A DNA stretch of 64,000 bases from the NCBI GenBank assembly GCA_910577275.1, contig CAJTMW010000002.1:159807-223806 (forward strand), given 5' to 3'. A model generated the notes under the pieces. It searched no databases. It was not told the DNA's origin and saw only the letters and a list, made by a program, of their open reading frames with translations. Source of the stretch: an uncultured Lachnospiraceae bacterium (GTDB lineage: Bacteria; Bacillota; Clostridia; Lachnospirales; Lachnospiraceae). Made by a program: the position numbers and the translations under genes. Shown here in pieces: positions 1-8,045 of the stretch (its first letter is position 1; every line of letters starts with the position of its first letter).

Positions 1-1
1 C

Positions 2-298
2 CGGCTGCAGATTCTTCTTCGAATTATTGTGCCGCTGACAAAACCTGCGTTGTCAGCTATGGTTATCTTCGTATTTATGAACGCCTGGAATAATTTCCTG
101 TGGCCTTTATTGGTGACCTCCAGCGAGTCCATGCGAACGATTCCGCTGGCGCTGTCTTATTTCCAGACCAGTAATGATGCAGAGTACGGCCCTCTGATGG
201 CGGCAGCGCTTGTGGCGTCTTTGCCTATCCTGATAGTATTCATGGTGGCGCAGAATAAATTTATCGAAGGTATGACAATGAGTGGAGTGAAAGGATAA
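2..298 (+). CDS. Carbohydrate ABC transporter permease, MalG type (C-terminal part)
   Basis: The reading frame is open from base 2, so the gene starts before the window and only about 98 residues are seen. They begin at the end of the EAA loop (RIIVPLTKPAL), which in this family docks on the ATPase subunit. Two membrane segments follow, and the protein ends in EGMTMSGVKG, a tail typical of MalG-type sugar permeases. It should be the second inner-membrane permease of a sugar importer whose binding protein and first permease lie upstream. It is 11 bases from the next gene's ATG, so the two are probably cotranscribed. The sugar cannot be read from this fragment. Confidence 0.9.
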   Translation, partial: RLQILLRIIVPLTKPALSAMVIFVFMNAWNNFLWPLLVTSSESMRTIPLALSYFQTSNDAEYGPLMAAALVASLPILIVFMVAQNKFIEGMTMSGVKG

Positions 299-309
299 GG
301 GTGAAAAAG

Positions 310-3165
310 ATGAGTAGATTTGATAAATTACTGGAGAAGGGGAAATACTCAGCCTGGTTTCAGGCAAAATATGACCCCGAAAGCTATGATTATAATATGG
401 CGTTAAGCGAACGGCAATTATTTGTACAGTCAAATGCCCGGGTGCTGCTGGGACAGGATAATATGGGAAGAATGCATTTTCTGGCAGTTCCTCATGAGAA
501 GGATTATGCTCTGCCTACCTGCAGAACAAGCGCCCACTCTCACATTACGGCGTGTCCGGGAATGTATTATCAGACAGATTTGACACTGTTTTTAGGGAAG
601 GCATTTTATCAGATGGAGTCAAAGGACGGGAGTATTCTCAGAAACGGAAATGAGGGAAGTATCACCCGTTATCTGAATGATTTCCTGCCATGGACAAGTA
701 CAACACAGAGAGGCGTTCGAATGGATACTTTCAGTATTGCACCTGTGCTGGAATATCCTTGCCGACCCGGTTTGAAAACGCTGCCCCTGCCGGGCCCTTC
801 GGGAATGATTTACGGAATGCGTGTGAAAAATGAAGGAGAAGAAATTTGGCAGGGAAAAGCCACCCTGATGTTTGCAAACCAGTTTATGTCAAAGTATGAG
901 CATTGCGGGGAGGCTGTAGAGACAAGGGCTTATCCGGCGCAGTATAGCCAAGTGGACAGGAATCTTCTTCTGATGAGCCGGCCGGAGGGTTACACAGGGC
1001 TTTATATGAAGGATGGTTTCTGGAGACAAAAGGACGGAAGCTATTATTGTGAGAGAGAAATATGCCTGAAACCGGGAGAGGAAATTCTTTTGGAAACACT
1101 AATGGCAGTATCGGAAAAAGCGGATGGAATCAGCGAGGCTATGAGTCTGCTGTATATGCATGACAGTCTGGAATGGATTGGAATAACAGATTGTTTCTGG
1201 AAAAAGTATCTGGGGAGTCTCTCTGTGGAAATAGAAGGAGAGGAGATACTTTCCGGTAAGGCTCGGGATATGCACGTCAGAAACATACTGGATGACTTTA
1301 ATTGTATTCAAATGGACACCGGAGGAAGCGTACTGGTTCACTGGCAGGGCGCTCCGTCGCATTGTATGGGCAGACTGTGGGGAATTGACGTAGAGCCTAC
1401 CACTTTGAGCTTTATCCATATGTTTCCGGAGATGGGAGAAAAGCTGATAGAATATATGGTGGAACGGAATGAGCCCAGATATGCGGAATATCCGGAGCAT
1501 TCAGTACCCATTATGATGGCGCCTCTTGTGATGGCAGGAGAATATTATACATATACAGGAAACAAAGACTATTTTTTAAGCAAAGAATATGTAATGAAAA
1601 GGCTGGATGAAATCTGGGAAAAAATTGTGGCTTTTTGTAAGGAAGGCTTTGCTCTTGTACCGTCCCGTTACTCCAGCGACGGAAAGGTAATGAGGCGTTA
1701 CGACCACGGAACGAATGTAAAGTTTTGGTATGCTTCACAGTGTTATGGAACTATCTGTAAAGCTTTAGGCAGAGAAAAGGCAGGGAAGGTGTTTGCCTAT
1801 GCAGAACGTCTGAAAGCGGATATACAAAATTATATGCTCATAGATGGCCCATTCGGAAAACAGATATCGGGAGGAACCAATCTTGGAGAGCAGGAAGATT
1901 TTTATATGGATGAGGATTTCACGTATTATGACGGAGAGGACTCTTCATCGGTTCTGGCGCCTGTATACGGAATATATGATTTTTCCTATGAACCTTGGGT
2001 GAATTACCACAGGTATGCAAGGTCTCTGTTTTGTTCAAATTATGAACCTGAAATGGACGTGCTGCGTTGGTTTCCTTATGGGGGAGCGCTGGATGGAACC
2101 GCTTATGTTTCCCAACTGGGCGGGAGCCTGACAAAACAGGAGATGAAACATTCCTTAGAAAATATGATTAACAGTGCGGTAGACGATACCGGCTCTTTAT
2201 ACTGGTGGCCCAAGGCGGAAAATATGCGCCGGATGATAGCCAGGTGCAGTCAGGGACAGGGCAGTTGGATTGTGCAGTTTATGAAACAGTGGCTTGGCAT
2301 ACGGTTTGATGCAGAAAACAAAGTGCTGAATATCAGCCCCAGAGGACTTTTAAATGGTTTTTGCTGGGAAGGGGCTTATCTGGGAGGATATTGCTTTGAT
2401 ATTTCCTATTGTGAGGGGGAGGAAAAGAGCAGTATAACCGTGCAGAATTATACCTGTGACACTTTCCGGGTTGTATTCGGATGCAGACCTTACGGCGCAG
2501 GCGCACAGGGGGAGATTGACGAGGTATCGGGTACAGTCCTGCCGGGAGAAGAACTGGTACTGGAGAGGAAGCCGGTAAAAACGGAGGATACATATTTCTC
2601 TGTTGTTGAGCAGGAACTGGCACATTTTGCAGACAGTGACGGAATCCTTCTGAACCATTTTGGTTTTAAACAGGCCTGTATGGATGCTCATGACAAACAG
2701 AACATCTTTTTGCTGCCTTTTGTTCTGGGCAATAAAAATCCGGAGCCTCTGGAAAATGTAAGGCTGGTATTCCAGGTTCCGGCGTGCATGAGAACAAAAG
2801 AAAAGACATCGCGTATATGGGATGACGCCAGGAATATGCAGCGTGAGGGCTGTGAGATTTGCAGAAATCTGGTGAGAGCCGGAGAGAGGACGGTCATAGC
2901 AGTATGGGTTGAAGCCGATGCAGAATATGATGCTTCAAATGTATGGTTCGATGGGCATCCGTTTATGGAAGAAGAAAAGCGCAAGGAAGGGAAACTGTGG
3001 ATGGCTTCAGAGAAAGTGAGGCTGGAAGATGAATTAACAGTAACACTGAAATATGAGAGAGCAGGAAAATCTTTTGAAAAGGTACTGAATGTTCCAGTAG
3101 GTTCCATGCCGGAGGAAGAACTGAAAAAATATACGATGACTTTTCTGGGGGCATTGTCTGAGTAA
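310..3165 (+). CDS. Large six-hairpin-like putative glycoside hydrolase
   Basis: A 951-residue protein with no signal peptide or membrane segment, so probably cytoplasmic. The ATG at 310 is preceded by AAGGG at good spacing; a GTG at 301 is also possible. An N-terminal beta-rich part (about 1-290) leads into a helical region with recurrent aromatic and acidic motifs (HWQGAPSHCMGRLWGID, EQEDFYMDEDFTYYDGEDS, DDTGSLYWWP). This resembles the (alpha/alpha)6 toroid of six-hairpin glycosidases, followed by a beta-rich C-terminal part. I could not assign a numbered GH family. Its place just after a sugar permease suggests it cleaves the imported oligosaccharide. The fold assignment is inference and the substrate is unknown. 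Confidence 0.6.
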   Translation: MSRFDKLLEKGKYSAWFQAKYDPESYDYNMALSERQLFVQSNARVLLGQDNMGRMHFLAVPHEKDYALPTCRTSAHSHITACPGMYYQTDLTLFLGKAFYQMESKDGSILRNGNEGSITRYLNDFLPWTSTTQRGVRMDTFSIAPVLEYPCRPGLKTLPLPGPSGMIYGMRVKNEGEEIWQGKATLMFANQFMSKYEHCGEAVETRAYPAQYSQVDRNLLLMSRPEGYTGLYMKDGFWRQKDGSYYCEREICLKPGEEILLETLMAVSEKADGISEAMSLLYMHDSLEWIGITDCFWKKYLGSLSVEIEGEEILSGKARDMHVRNILDDFNCIQMDTGGSVLVHWQGAPSHCMGRLWGIDVEPTTLSFIHMFPEMGEKLIEYMVERNEPRYAEYPEHSVPIMMAPLVMAGEYYTYTGNKDYFLSKEYVMKRLDEIWEKIVAFCKEGFALVPSRYSSDGKVMRRYDHGTNVKFWYASQCYGTICKALGREKAGKVFAYAERLKADIQNYMLIDGPFGKQISGGTNLGEQEDFYMDEDFTYYDGEDSSSVLAPVYGIYDFSYEPWVNYHRYARSLFCSNYEPEMDVLRWFPYGGALDGTAYVSQLGGSLTKQEMKHSLENMINSAVDDTGSLYWWPKAENMRRMIARCSQGQGSWIVQFMKQWLGIRFDAENKVLNISPRGLLNGFCWEGAYLGGYCFDISYCEGEEKSSITVQNYTCDTFRVVFGCRPYGAGAQGEIDEVSGTVLPGEELVLERKPVKTEDTYFSVVEQELAHFADSDGILLNHFGFKQACMDAHDKQNIFLLPFVLGNKNPEPLENVRLVFQVPACMRTKEKTSRIWDDARNMQREGCEICRNLVRAGERTVIAVWVEADAEYDASNVWFDGHPFMEEEKRKEGKLWMASEKVRLEDELTVTLKYERAGKSFEKVLNVPVGSMPEEELKKYTMTFLGALSE

Positions 3166-3219
3166 GGAAGTTCGATTGCTTCTGTGGCGAAAGAAAGAGA
3201 ATTTGCATAAAAAATCAGC

Positions 3220-3245
3220 GGAGGCAGATGATTTCATCTGCCTCC
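3220..3245 (-). terminator. Hairpin between convergent genes
   Basis: A perfect 11-bp stem (GGAGGCAGATG / CATCTGCCTCC) with a four-base loop lies between two convergent genes. On the minus strand it is followed within a few bases by a run of six T, so it probably ends the transcript of the DUF4185-like gene. It may also act weakly on the plus strand, where only a T-rich stretch follows. Confidence 0.7.
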
Positions 3246-3254
3246 CGTCTTCTC

Positions 3255-4376
3255 TTATCTGTTTTGTGATGTTGTGGTGATATCCAGTCTCTGTACAGTA
3301 AAATTATAATCATCATAGGTACCTGAGGATACCATAAACATGGTTTTTCCATTATTGTACATCCACTTTTCGGGAAAAACGGGCTGATAATCACCGTAGG
3401 TTCCCCAATTATCGTCCTGGTAGAATAGTTTCCACGGTCCCCACAGATTCCGGGACTCATAAAGTGTTAACTGACTGCGATAAGCGCTGTCCGGCCATTT
3501 CCCCTGATGATTGGGCCGGGGATTTCCTTCGTCGTCAAGAAAAGAATAGTTCCCAAGTATATAACGGCCAAGCCCGGCATTATAGCTGATATGATTTTCG
3601 CCGCACATATGGTAATAAGTAAAGATTTCAGCGGCTTGGCTGTCATCCTTTGACCATACAGGCATGTCGTTTTGACAGCCGGTATAAAATTCCCAGAAGT
3701 CTCTGTCAATGATATGTTTGGTGGGTACACGCCCAAGCAGAAGGCAGTCGCCATTTTCCCAATAGCTTTTTCCATCATGTCCACAGGGGAAAATTGCATA
3801 AATGTACTCATCAGACGCATTGCGATAGCCGGGGCCTCCCTGCTGAACAAAATGAACAGAGCTGAGCCGCCCTGTAAAAAAATCGGTAGGGGTGGCGTAA
3901 ATATTCCAGGTTTTCCCATAATCCCAGGAAGTGATAATCCAGCCGCAGACATTTTCCTGACGGGTAAATTCCGGATTTGTTCCGTAATTCTGCAGTTCTA
4001 CGGCAAAGTACATACAACCTTCCACGTCTATCAGACCGGCCGGTTTAATTCCCATGGCAGCATCTACATCGGGACGGCGGCAGAAGATGATGGGGTCTAC
4101 CGGCATATTATTGATTAAATCGGCAAACCATGCACTTTGCTGGCTTTTTTGCGATAATTGCGGTTCGCCGCGGACACGCCAGAAATTCATGGGGCTTAAA
4201 CGATTGTCTCCGGCGCCTCCATACAGGTGCCCGTCCAGTCCCCATGTGAGAGGCCACATATCACCATTGCCCTGATGATAGCGTCTCTGGTCAAATTTTG
4301 CCCCTGTTATGTAGTCAGATGGAGGATAGGGCGGCGTTGATGCCTTGGTAATACGGTAGGATTTTTCCTGTTTCAT
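3255..4376 (-). CDS. DUF4185-like beta-propeller protein, putative glycosidase
   Basis: A 373-residue protein starting at the ATG whose complement is at 4374-4376, behind AAAGGAG at good spacing. There is no signal peptide. The N-terminal motif NGDMWPLTWGLDGHLYGGAGD (residues about 37-57), recurrent Trp-rich strands and the ending SSGTYDDYNFTVQRLDI fit the DUF4185 family of propeller proteins, some members of which are arabinan-degrading glycosidases. It converges on the large putative glycosidase gene and is divergent from the tandem-AraC gene, which may regulate it. Family membership is from memory of the motif and the substrate is not known. Confidence 0.6.
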   Translation of the reverse strand: MKQEKSYRITKASTPPYPPSDYITGAKFDQRRYHQGNGDMWPLTWGLDGHLYGGAGDNRLSPMNFWRVRGEPQLSQKSQQSAWFADLINNMPVDPIIFCRRPDVDAAMGIKPAGLIDVEGCMYFAVELQNYGTNPEFTRQENVCGWIITSWDYGKTWNIYATPTDFFTGRLSSVHFVQQGGPGYRNASDEYIYAIFPCGHDGKSYWENGDCLLLGRVPTKHIIDRDFWEFYTGCQNDMPVWSKDDSQAAEIFTYYHMCGENHISYNAGLGRYILGNYSFLDDEGNPRPNHQGKWPDSAYRSQLTLYESRNLWGPWKLFYQDDNWGTYGDYQPVFPEKWMYNNGKTMFMVSSGTYDDYNFTVQRLDITTTSQNR

Positions 4377-4519
4377 AAGAAAGTATCTCCTTTCGGAAAG
4401 TGAATAATAGAACAAGCTTCATGCGTTTATTTTAACAACAGAGTTCGGGAAAAAATATGATGTTTTGTAGCAGAAAGTATAGAATTATTGTCCGATTTAC
4501 TCATAAAAAGGAGGAAAAA

Positions 4520-5311
4520 ATGAATAGTAACCTCGATTATTTGAAAGAAATATCTTCTAAAGAGAAATTAAAAAGTGTCTCCTGCTTTTTTCAGGAAGGG
4601 AGAAGCAGGGAACAGGTGGCGATATCTGTAAGAAAGTGTCTGGATGAATGTTATTGTCAGGAGAATATTCAGCTTGAAAATCTGGCGGAAAGATTGAGAG
4701 TCAGTAAATATTATCTTTCTCATTGCTTTACAGCCTGCTATGATATTCCACCAATGCAATATCTAAGGCAGAAAAGAATAGAGGAGGCTAAAAGACTCTT
4801 ATTTATTTCAAGCTGGTCAGTTTCGGAGATTGCAGATTATGTTGGTTATGAAAATGTATCTGTATTTATCAGAATATTTCGGATGCAGACAGGAATTTCT
4901 CCCGGGCGGTATCGTAAAACTTTTAGGGATTCCAGGCGATATGTGAACAAAAATTCAGAAGTGCCTTTTATTCATACAGAAATCAGTGAAGAATTATCAA
5001 AAATATTGGATTATGTGGACACTCATTTTTGCGAAGAAATCAATACCTCAACGATAGCGTCAGTTTTAAATATGAGCAGACATACGCTGATGCGTATATT
5101 CCGAGATAGCCTAAATATATCCCCTTCAAAGTATCTCCGCCAAAAGAGACTGGAAAAAGCGAAAGAGCTTATTTTGGGGACGGATGAGTCATTTCAGGTG
5201 ATTTCAGAAAATACCGGATTTCTTTCTTATTCCCAATTTTATAAAACCTTTTATAACCACTATGGCTTTTCTCCCAGAAAATATCGTGAAACGGGAGCTT
5301 TGAACAGGTAA
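4520..5311 (+). CDS. Transcription factor with two AraC DNA-binding domains
   Basis: 263 residues from the ATG behind AAGGAGG. Two complete AraC/XylS helix-turn-helix domains lie in tandem, at residues about 37-136 and 161-257. Each carries the two-HTH layout and the closing signature (GYENVSVFIRIFRMQTGISPGRYR; GFLSYSQFYKTFYNHYGFSPRKYR). No cupin, GyrI, receiver or other ligand domain is present beyond a short 36-residue N-terminus. AraC proteins normally have one such domain plus a sensor domain. This one could span two half-sites as a monomer. It is divergent from the DUF4185-like gene. It is followed by an intrinsic terminator. Confidence 0.88.
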   Translation: MNSNLDYLKEISSKEKLKSVSCFFQEGRSREQVAISVRKCLDECYCQENIQLENLAERLRVSKYYLSHCFTACYDIPPMQYLRQKRIEEAKRLLFISSWSVSEIADYVGYENVSVFIRIFRMQTGISPGRYRKTFRDSRRYVNKNSEVPFIHTEISEELSKILDYVDTHFCEEINTSTIASVLNMSRHTLMRIFRDSLNISPSKYLRQKRLEKAKELILGTDESFQVISENTGFLSYSQFYKTFYNHYGFSPRKYRETGALNR

Positions 5312-5344
5312 AAATCCGGTATATTTATGATAAATGCATTGCTG

Positions 5345-5376
5345 AAAATCCGCATTGTGAAAATGCAGATTTTTTT
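5345..5376 (+). terminator. Intrinsic terminator after the tandem-AraC gene
   Basis: AATCCGCATT pairs with AATGCAGATT across a GTGA loop (ten positions, one mismatch), followed directly by a run of T. It lies about 35 bases after the stop codon. Confidence 0.75.
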
Positions 5377-5413
5377 ATATACTTATATAGTATGAAAAAA
5401 GTCAGGAGGAAAA

Positions 5414-6304
5414 ATGAAAGGTAAGAAATTTTTTCAATGCGTAAATTCAGTATTACTTCTTTTTGGCGTCTTAACACTCCTTTTATCCGGCTGTGGAAGC
5501 ACAGAAGGAGCAGCCTCCGGGGGCGTCAGAGATGAGATTGACTTTTCAGAGGGAAATCCTCATGTGAAGGTGACTTTTTTTGACGTGGGAAAGGGAGACG
5601 CCATTTTAATTGAAACCGGGAAGCATATGGTACTGATTGATACAGGCTATGACGATACGGCAAAGGTCATATTGAACTATATGGAAAAGAAGGATATCCG
5701 GCATCTGGATTATTTGATTCTGACTCACTTTGACAAGGACCATGTGGGAGGGGCAGACTGGATTTTGTGGGAAGTGGAGACGGGGACGGTGCTCCAGCCT
5801 GATTATGAGTCCGACGGCGGCCAGTACCGGGAATATGCGAAAGCAATGGAGACGGAGGAGTATTCGCCGGTGCGGGTTACGGATTCCATGGAATTTTCTC
5901 TGGATAATGTGGAGTTTCTGATTTATCCGCCGCAGCAGGAAAGCTATGAGGAGGAGGACAATGACTTTTCCCTTGTCACCAGTATGGTCTGCGGCGAGGT
6001 TGGTTTTCTTTTTGCAGGGGACTGTGAAAAGGAGCGGCTGAAGGAGCTTTTACAGCAGGAGGAATTTTCCCTTGCCCATGAGGTGCTAAAGGTTCCCCAC
6101 CACGGAACAAAGAATAAAAAATCAGCGGAGTTTATAAAAGCCGTGAGTCCGGCGGCGGCGGTGATTACAGACTCAGGGGAAAAGCCGGCGGAGGAGGAGG
6201 TCTGCCGGATGCTGGAAGATGCGGGGGCGGCGGTTTATTTTACAAAAGACGGAACAGTTACCTGTCTGTGCGACGGGGTTAATTTTCAGATGATACAGGA
6301 GTGA
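5414..6304 (+). CDS. ComEC/Rec2-like metallo-beta-lactamase-fold lipoprotein
   Basis: 296 residues. A hydrophobic N-terminus ends in a lipobox (LLLSGC, Cys27), so it is probably a membrane-anchored lipoprotein on the outer face. The rest is a metallo-beta-lactamase domain: FDVGKGDAILIETG (56-69), LIDTGYDDT (74-82) and the metal motif THFDKDHVGG (104-113), with later motifs FAGDC and VPHHGTKN. This is the pattern of the hydrolase domain of ComEC and of stand-alone ComEC-like hydrolases. No ComEC pore is present, so a direct DNA-uptake role is not shown. The ribosome site is AGGAGG. The DUF6472-like gene follows after 3 bases. Confidence 0.85.
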   Translation: MKGKKFFQCVNSVLLLFGVLTLLLSGCGSTEGAASGGVRDEIDFSEGNPHVKVTFFDVGKGDAILIETGKHMVLIDTGYDDTAKVILNYMEKKDIRHLDYLILTHFDKDHVGGADWILWEVETGTVLQPDYESDGGQYREYAKAMETEEYSPVRVTDSMEFSLDNVEFLIYPPQQESYEEEDNDFSLVTSMVCGEVGFLFAGDCEKERLKELLQQEEFSLAHEVLKVPHHGTKNKKSAEFIKAVSPAAAVITDSGEKPAEEEVCRMLEDAGAAVYFTKDGTVTCLCDGVNFQMIQE

Positions 6305-6307
6305 AAA

Positions 6308-6508
6308 ATGTCGGCAAAAAGGAAGAAAAAGCTCCAGGGAGCCTGTGAGCAATGCAATAATTATGTGTATGATGAGGACTATGAATGCTATGTCTGCGAG
6401 ATGGATTTGGACGAGGATGAGATGGCAAGGTTTCTGGCAGACAATTTCAGGGACTGCCCTTATTACCAGCCGGGGGATGAATATCTGGTGGTGAGGAAGC
6501 AGATGTAG
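6308..6508 (+). CDS. Small cysteine-rich DUF6472-like protein
   Basis: 66 residues, very acidic in the middle, with three cysteines in the first 31 residues (CEQC, then CYVC) and a late DCPYY. The spacing suggests a small zinc-binding fold. It matches what I recall of DUF6472, a short family common in Lachnospiraceae with no known function. It starts 3 bases after the upstream lipoprotein gene and is probably translated from the same message. Confidence 0.7.
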   Translation: MSAKRKKKLQGACEQCNNYVYDEDYECYVCEMDLDEDEMARFLADNFRDCPYYQPGDEYLVVRKQM

Positions 6509-6569
6509 AGTGGAGAATAAAGTGTACTTTTTTATGGCATGAGTCTTTGAATGTAATTATTCTCGATAA

Positions 6570-6598
6570 TTGATAAATCTGTTTATTTAGTTTATACT
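6570..6598 (+). promoter_or_regulatory. Sigma-A promoter for the MNT/HEPN pair
   Basis: TTGATA and TATACT are separated by exactly 17 bases, about 40 bases upstream of the nucleotidyltransferase gene. Confidence 0.75.
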
Positions 6599-6635
6599 GA
6601 GAATAAGTATAGGATTTGAAAGGAAGATTTAAATT

Positions 6636-6977
6636 ATGCCTCGAACAACACAGGATTTAATCAGGCAGTATGTTTTCGCTATAAGGAATATTTACGGGAA
6701 ACATGTGAAGCAGGTTATTTTATATGGTTCTTATGCCCGAGGGGATTTTCGCCAGGATTCGGATGTGGATGTTATGGTGCTTGTGGATTTGCCAGATACT
6801 CAAATTGAATCTTATTCTGATGCTCTTTCGGAATTAGGATTTGAATACAATATTAAGTATGATATATGGTTTATGCCTGTCGTTAAAAATGAACTGCATT
6901 TCGGGGAATGGAGCGCTGATTATCCCTTTTATTCTAATATAGTAAAGGAAGGAATCACATTATATGAATCAATTTGA
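6636..6977 (+). CDS. mntA: MntA-like nucleotidyltransferase antitoxin
   Basis: 113 residues. The motif GSYARGDFRQDSDVDVMVLVD (residues about 31-51) is the minimal nucleotidyltransferase signature GS-x2-RG-x5-SD-x-D, with both metal-binding Asp residues. In characterised pairs such proteins neutralise a HEPN toxin by adding AMP to it. The ribosome site is AAAGGAAG and a clear promoter lies upstream. The gene overlaps the HEPN gene by 14 bases, the usual arrangement of these pairs. The role is inferred from family and context. Confidence 0.85.
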   Translation: MPRTTQDLIRQYVFAIRNIYGKHVKQVILYGSYARGDFRQDSDVDVMVLVDLPDTQIESYSDALSELGFEYNIKYDIWFMPVVKNELHFGEWSADYPFYSNIVKEGITLYESI

Positions 6978-7380
6978 AGAAGGCACTCGCCTTGACCTGA
7001 TTGAGCATCGGTTTTTTATAGCAGAAGAAGATTTGGAAGCAGCTTATCTGTTATTAGATGCAAAGCAGTACAGAGGTGCTAATAACAGAGCGTATTATTC
7101 TATTTACCACACGATTGACGCGGTTCTTTCCATAGAAGGAATTGCTTTTAGACGTCACAAAGAAACTCTGGCATATTTTAATAAGCATTATATTGCCACG
7201 GAAATTTTTCCTCGCGAAATGGGAAGACAAATTGTAAAGGCGGAAGAAATCAGGCATGCAAGCGATTATGACGCTTTCTATGTTGCTTCGAAGGATATTA
7301 CAAAGCAACAGGTAGAACTTGCAAAGCAGCTGTTAAGTTTGGCAAAAATGTATTATAACAATAATCGGAATAATACATAA
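6964..7380 (+). CDS. HEPN-domain protein, probable toxin partner
   Basis: 138 residues, almost all helical, with RGANNRAYYSIYHTIDAVL (about 38-56) and EEIRHASDYDAFY (about 93-105). These are hallmarks of the PF05168-type HEPN domain. The canonical RX4HXY RNase motif is not seen as such; R-x3-DY is present instead, so nuclease activity is uncertain. It is translationally coupled to the nucleotidyltransferase gene. Either a toxin-antitoxin pair or a less defined regulatory pair is possible. Confidence 0.8.
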   Translation: MNQFEEGTRLDLIEHRFFIAEEDLEAAYLLLDAKQYRGANNRAYYSIYHTIDAVLSIEGIAFRRHKETLAYFNKHYIATEIFPREMGRQIVKAEEIRHASDYDAFYVASKDITKQQVELAKQLLSLAKMYYNNNRNNT

Positions 7381-7459
7381 AAGCCTGAGTTTTATCATTC
7401 AGGAAAATTTCAGGAGACCTCATTCCATTCTTCCTGTTGCAAAGGCACAGCCTCCTGAC

Positions 7460-8044
7460 TTACGAATAAGTATTGATAATATCTTCAGCAGCCTGGCGTT
7501 TGGTAATGCACATATCCATCGCCAGCTTTTCTATGTAATGGTGTGCCTTTGGCTCATCCATTTTCAGCTCGTTGATAAGCAGCCACTTCGCCCGGTTCAC
7601 AAGCCGGATTTCTCCCATTTTTTCCTCAATCGACAAGGTCTTCTTTTCGATTTTCCGAAGGCGTTCCCGGGCGCTTTTAAGCCAGCCGATGGCCAGAGTA
7701 ATGGTCTGTCTGGACAGGGGCTTTGCCAGGACAAAAACGCCGTGAGGGGAGGCTTTATCGTAAATTCCGATATAGGATTCCGATTTCACAAGCAGCAATG
7801 TAACTGTACTTTTGGATGCGCAGGTGTCGATGGCAAAATTAATTCCGGGCTCATCGGGCAGAGGGGAATTGACAATTACAAAATCGTAATTCTGCTCGGC
7901 AAAGGCTCTTTTGGCGGCGCTGATGCCTGAAACCACAGTTACGGGAGAAAAGGCGGACGCAGGGAGCATAGCTGCCAGAGCGGAGTTGAAGTTCTCGGCC
8001 GCCGAAGCGACAAGAACGCTGTATACTCGTTCTTCCAGATTCAT
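7460..8044 (-). CDS. ANTAR RNA-binding regulator with a pseudo-receiver domain
   Basis: 194 residues from the ATG at 8044 (complement), one base after the glnA stop and behind GGAG, so translated with glnA. The N-terminal half has receiver-like topology, but the phospho-acceptor position reads VIVN (Asn instead of Asp). The conserved Lys remains in LAKPLS. A coiled helix (ARERLRKIEKKTLSIEEKM) leads to a C-terminal ANTAR domain (LLINELKMDEPKAHHYIEKLAMDMCITKRQAAEDII). ANTAR proteins act as antiterminators by binding paired RNA hairpins. The glnN leader nearby holds terminator hairpins and is an obvious candidate target. Confidence 0.88.
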   Translation of the reverse strand: MNLEERVYSVLVASAAENFNSALAAMLPASAFSPVTVVSGISAAKRAFAEQNYDFVIVNSPLPDEPGINFAIDTCASKSTVTLLLVKSESYIGIYDKASPHGVFVLAKPLSRQTITLAIGWLKSARERLRKIEKKTLSIEEKMGEIRLVNRAKWLLINELKMDEPKAHHYIEKLAMDMCITKRQAAEDIINTYS

Positions 8045-8045
8045 T

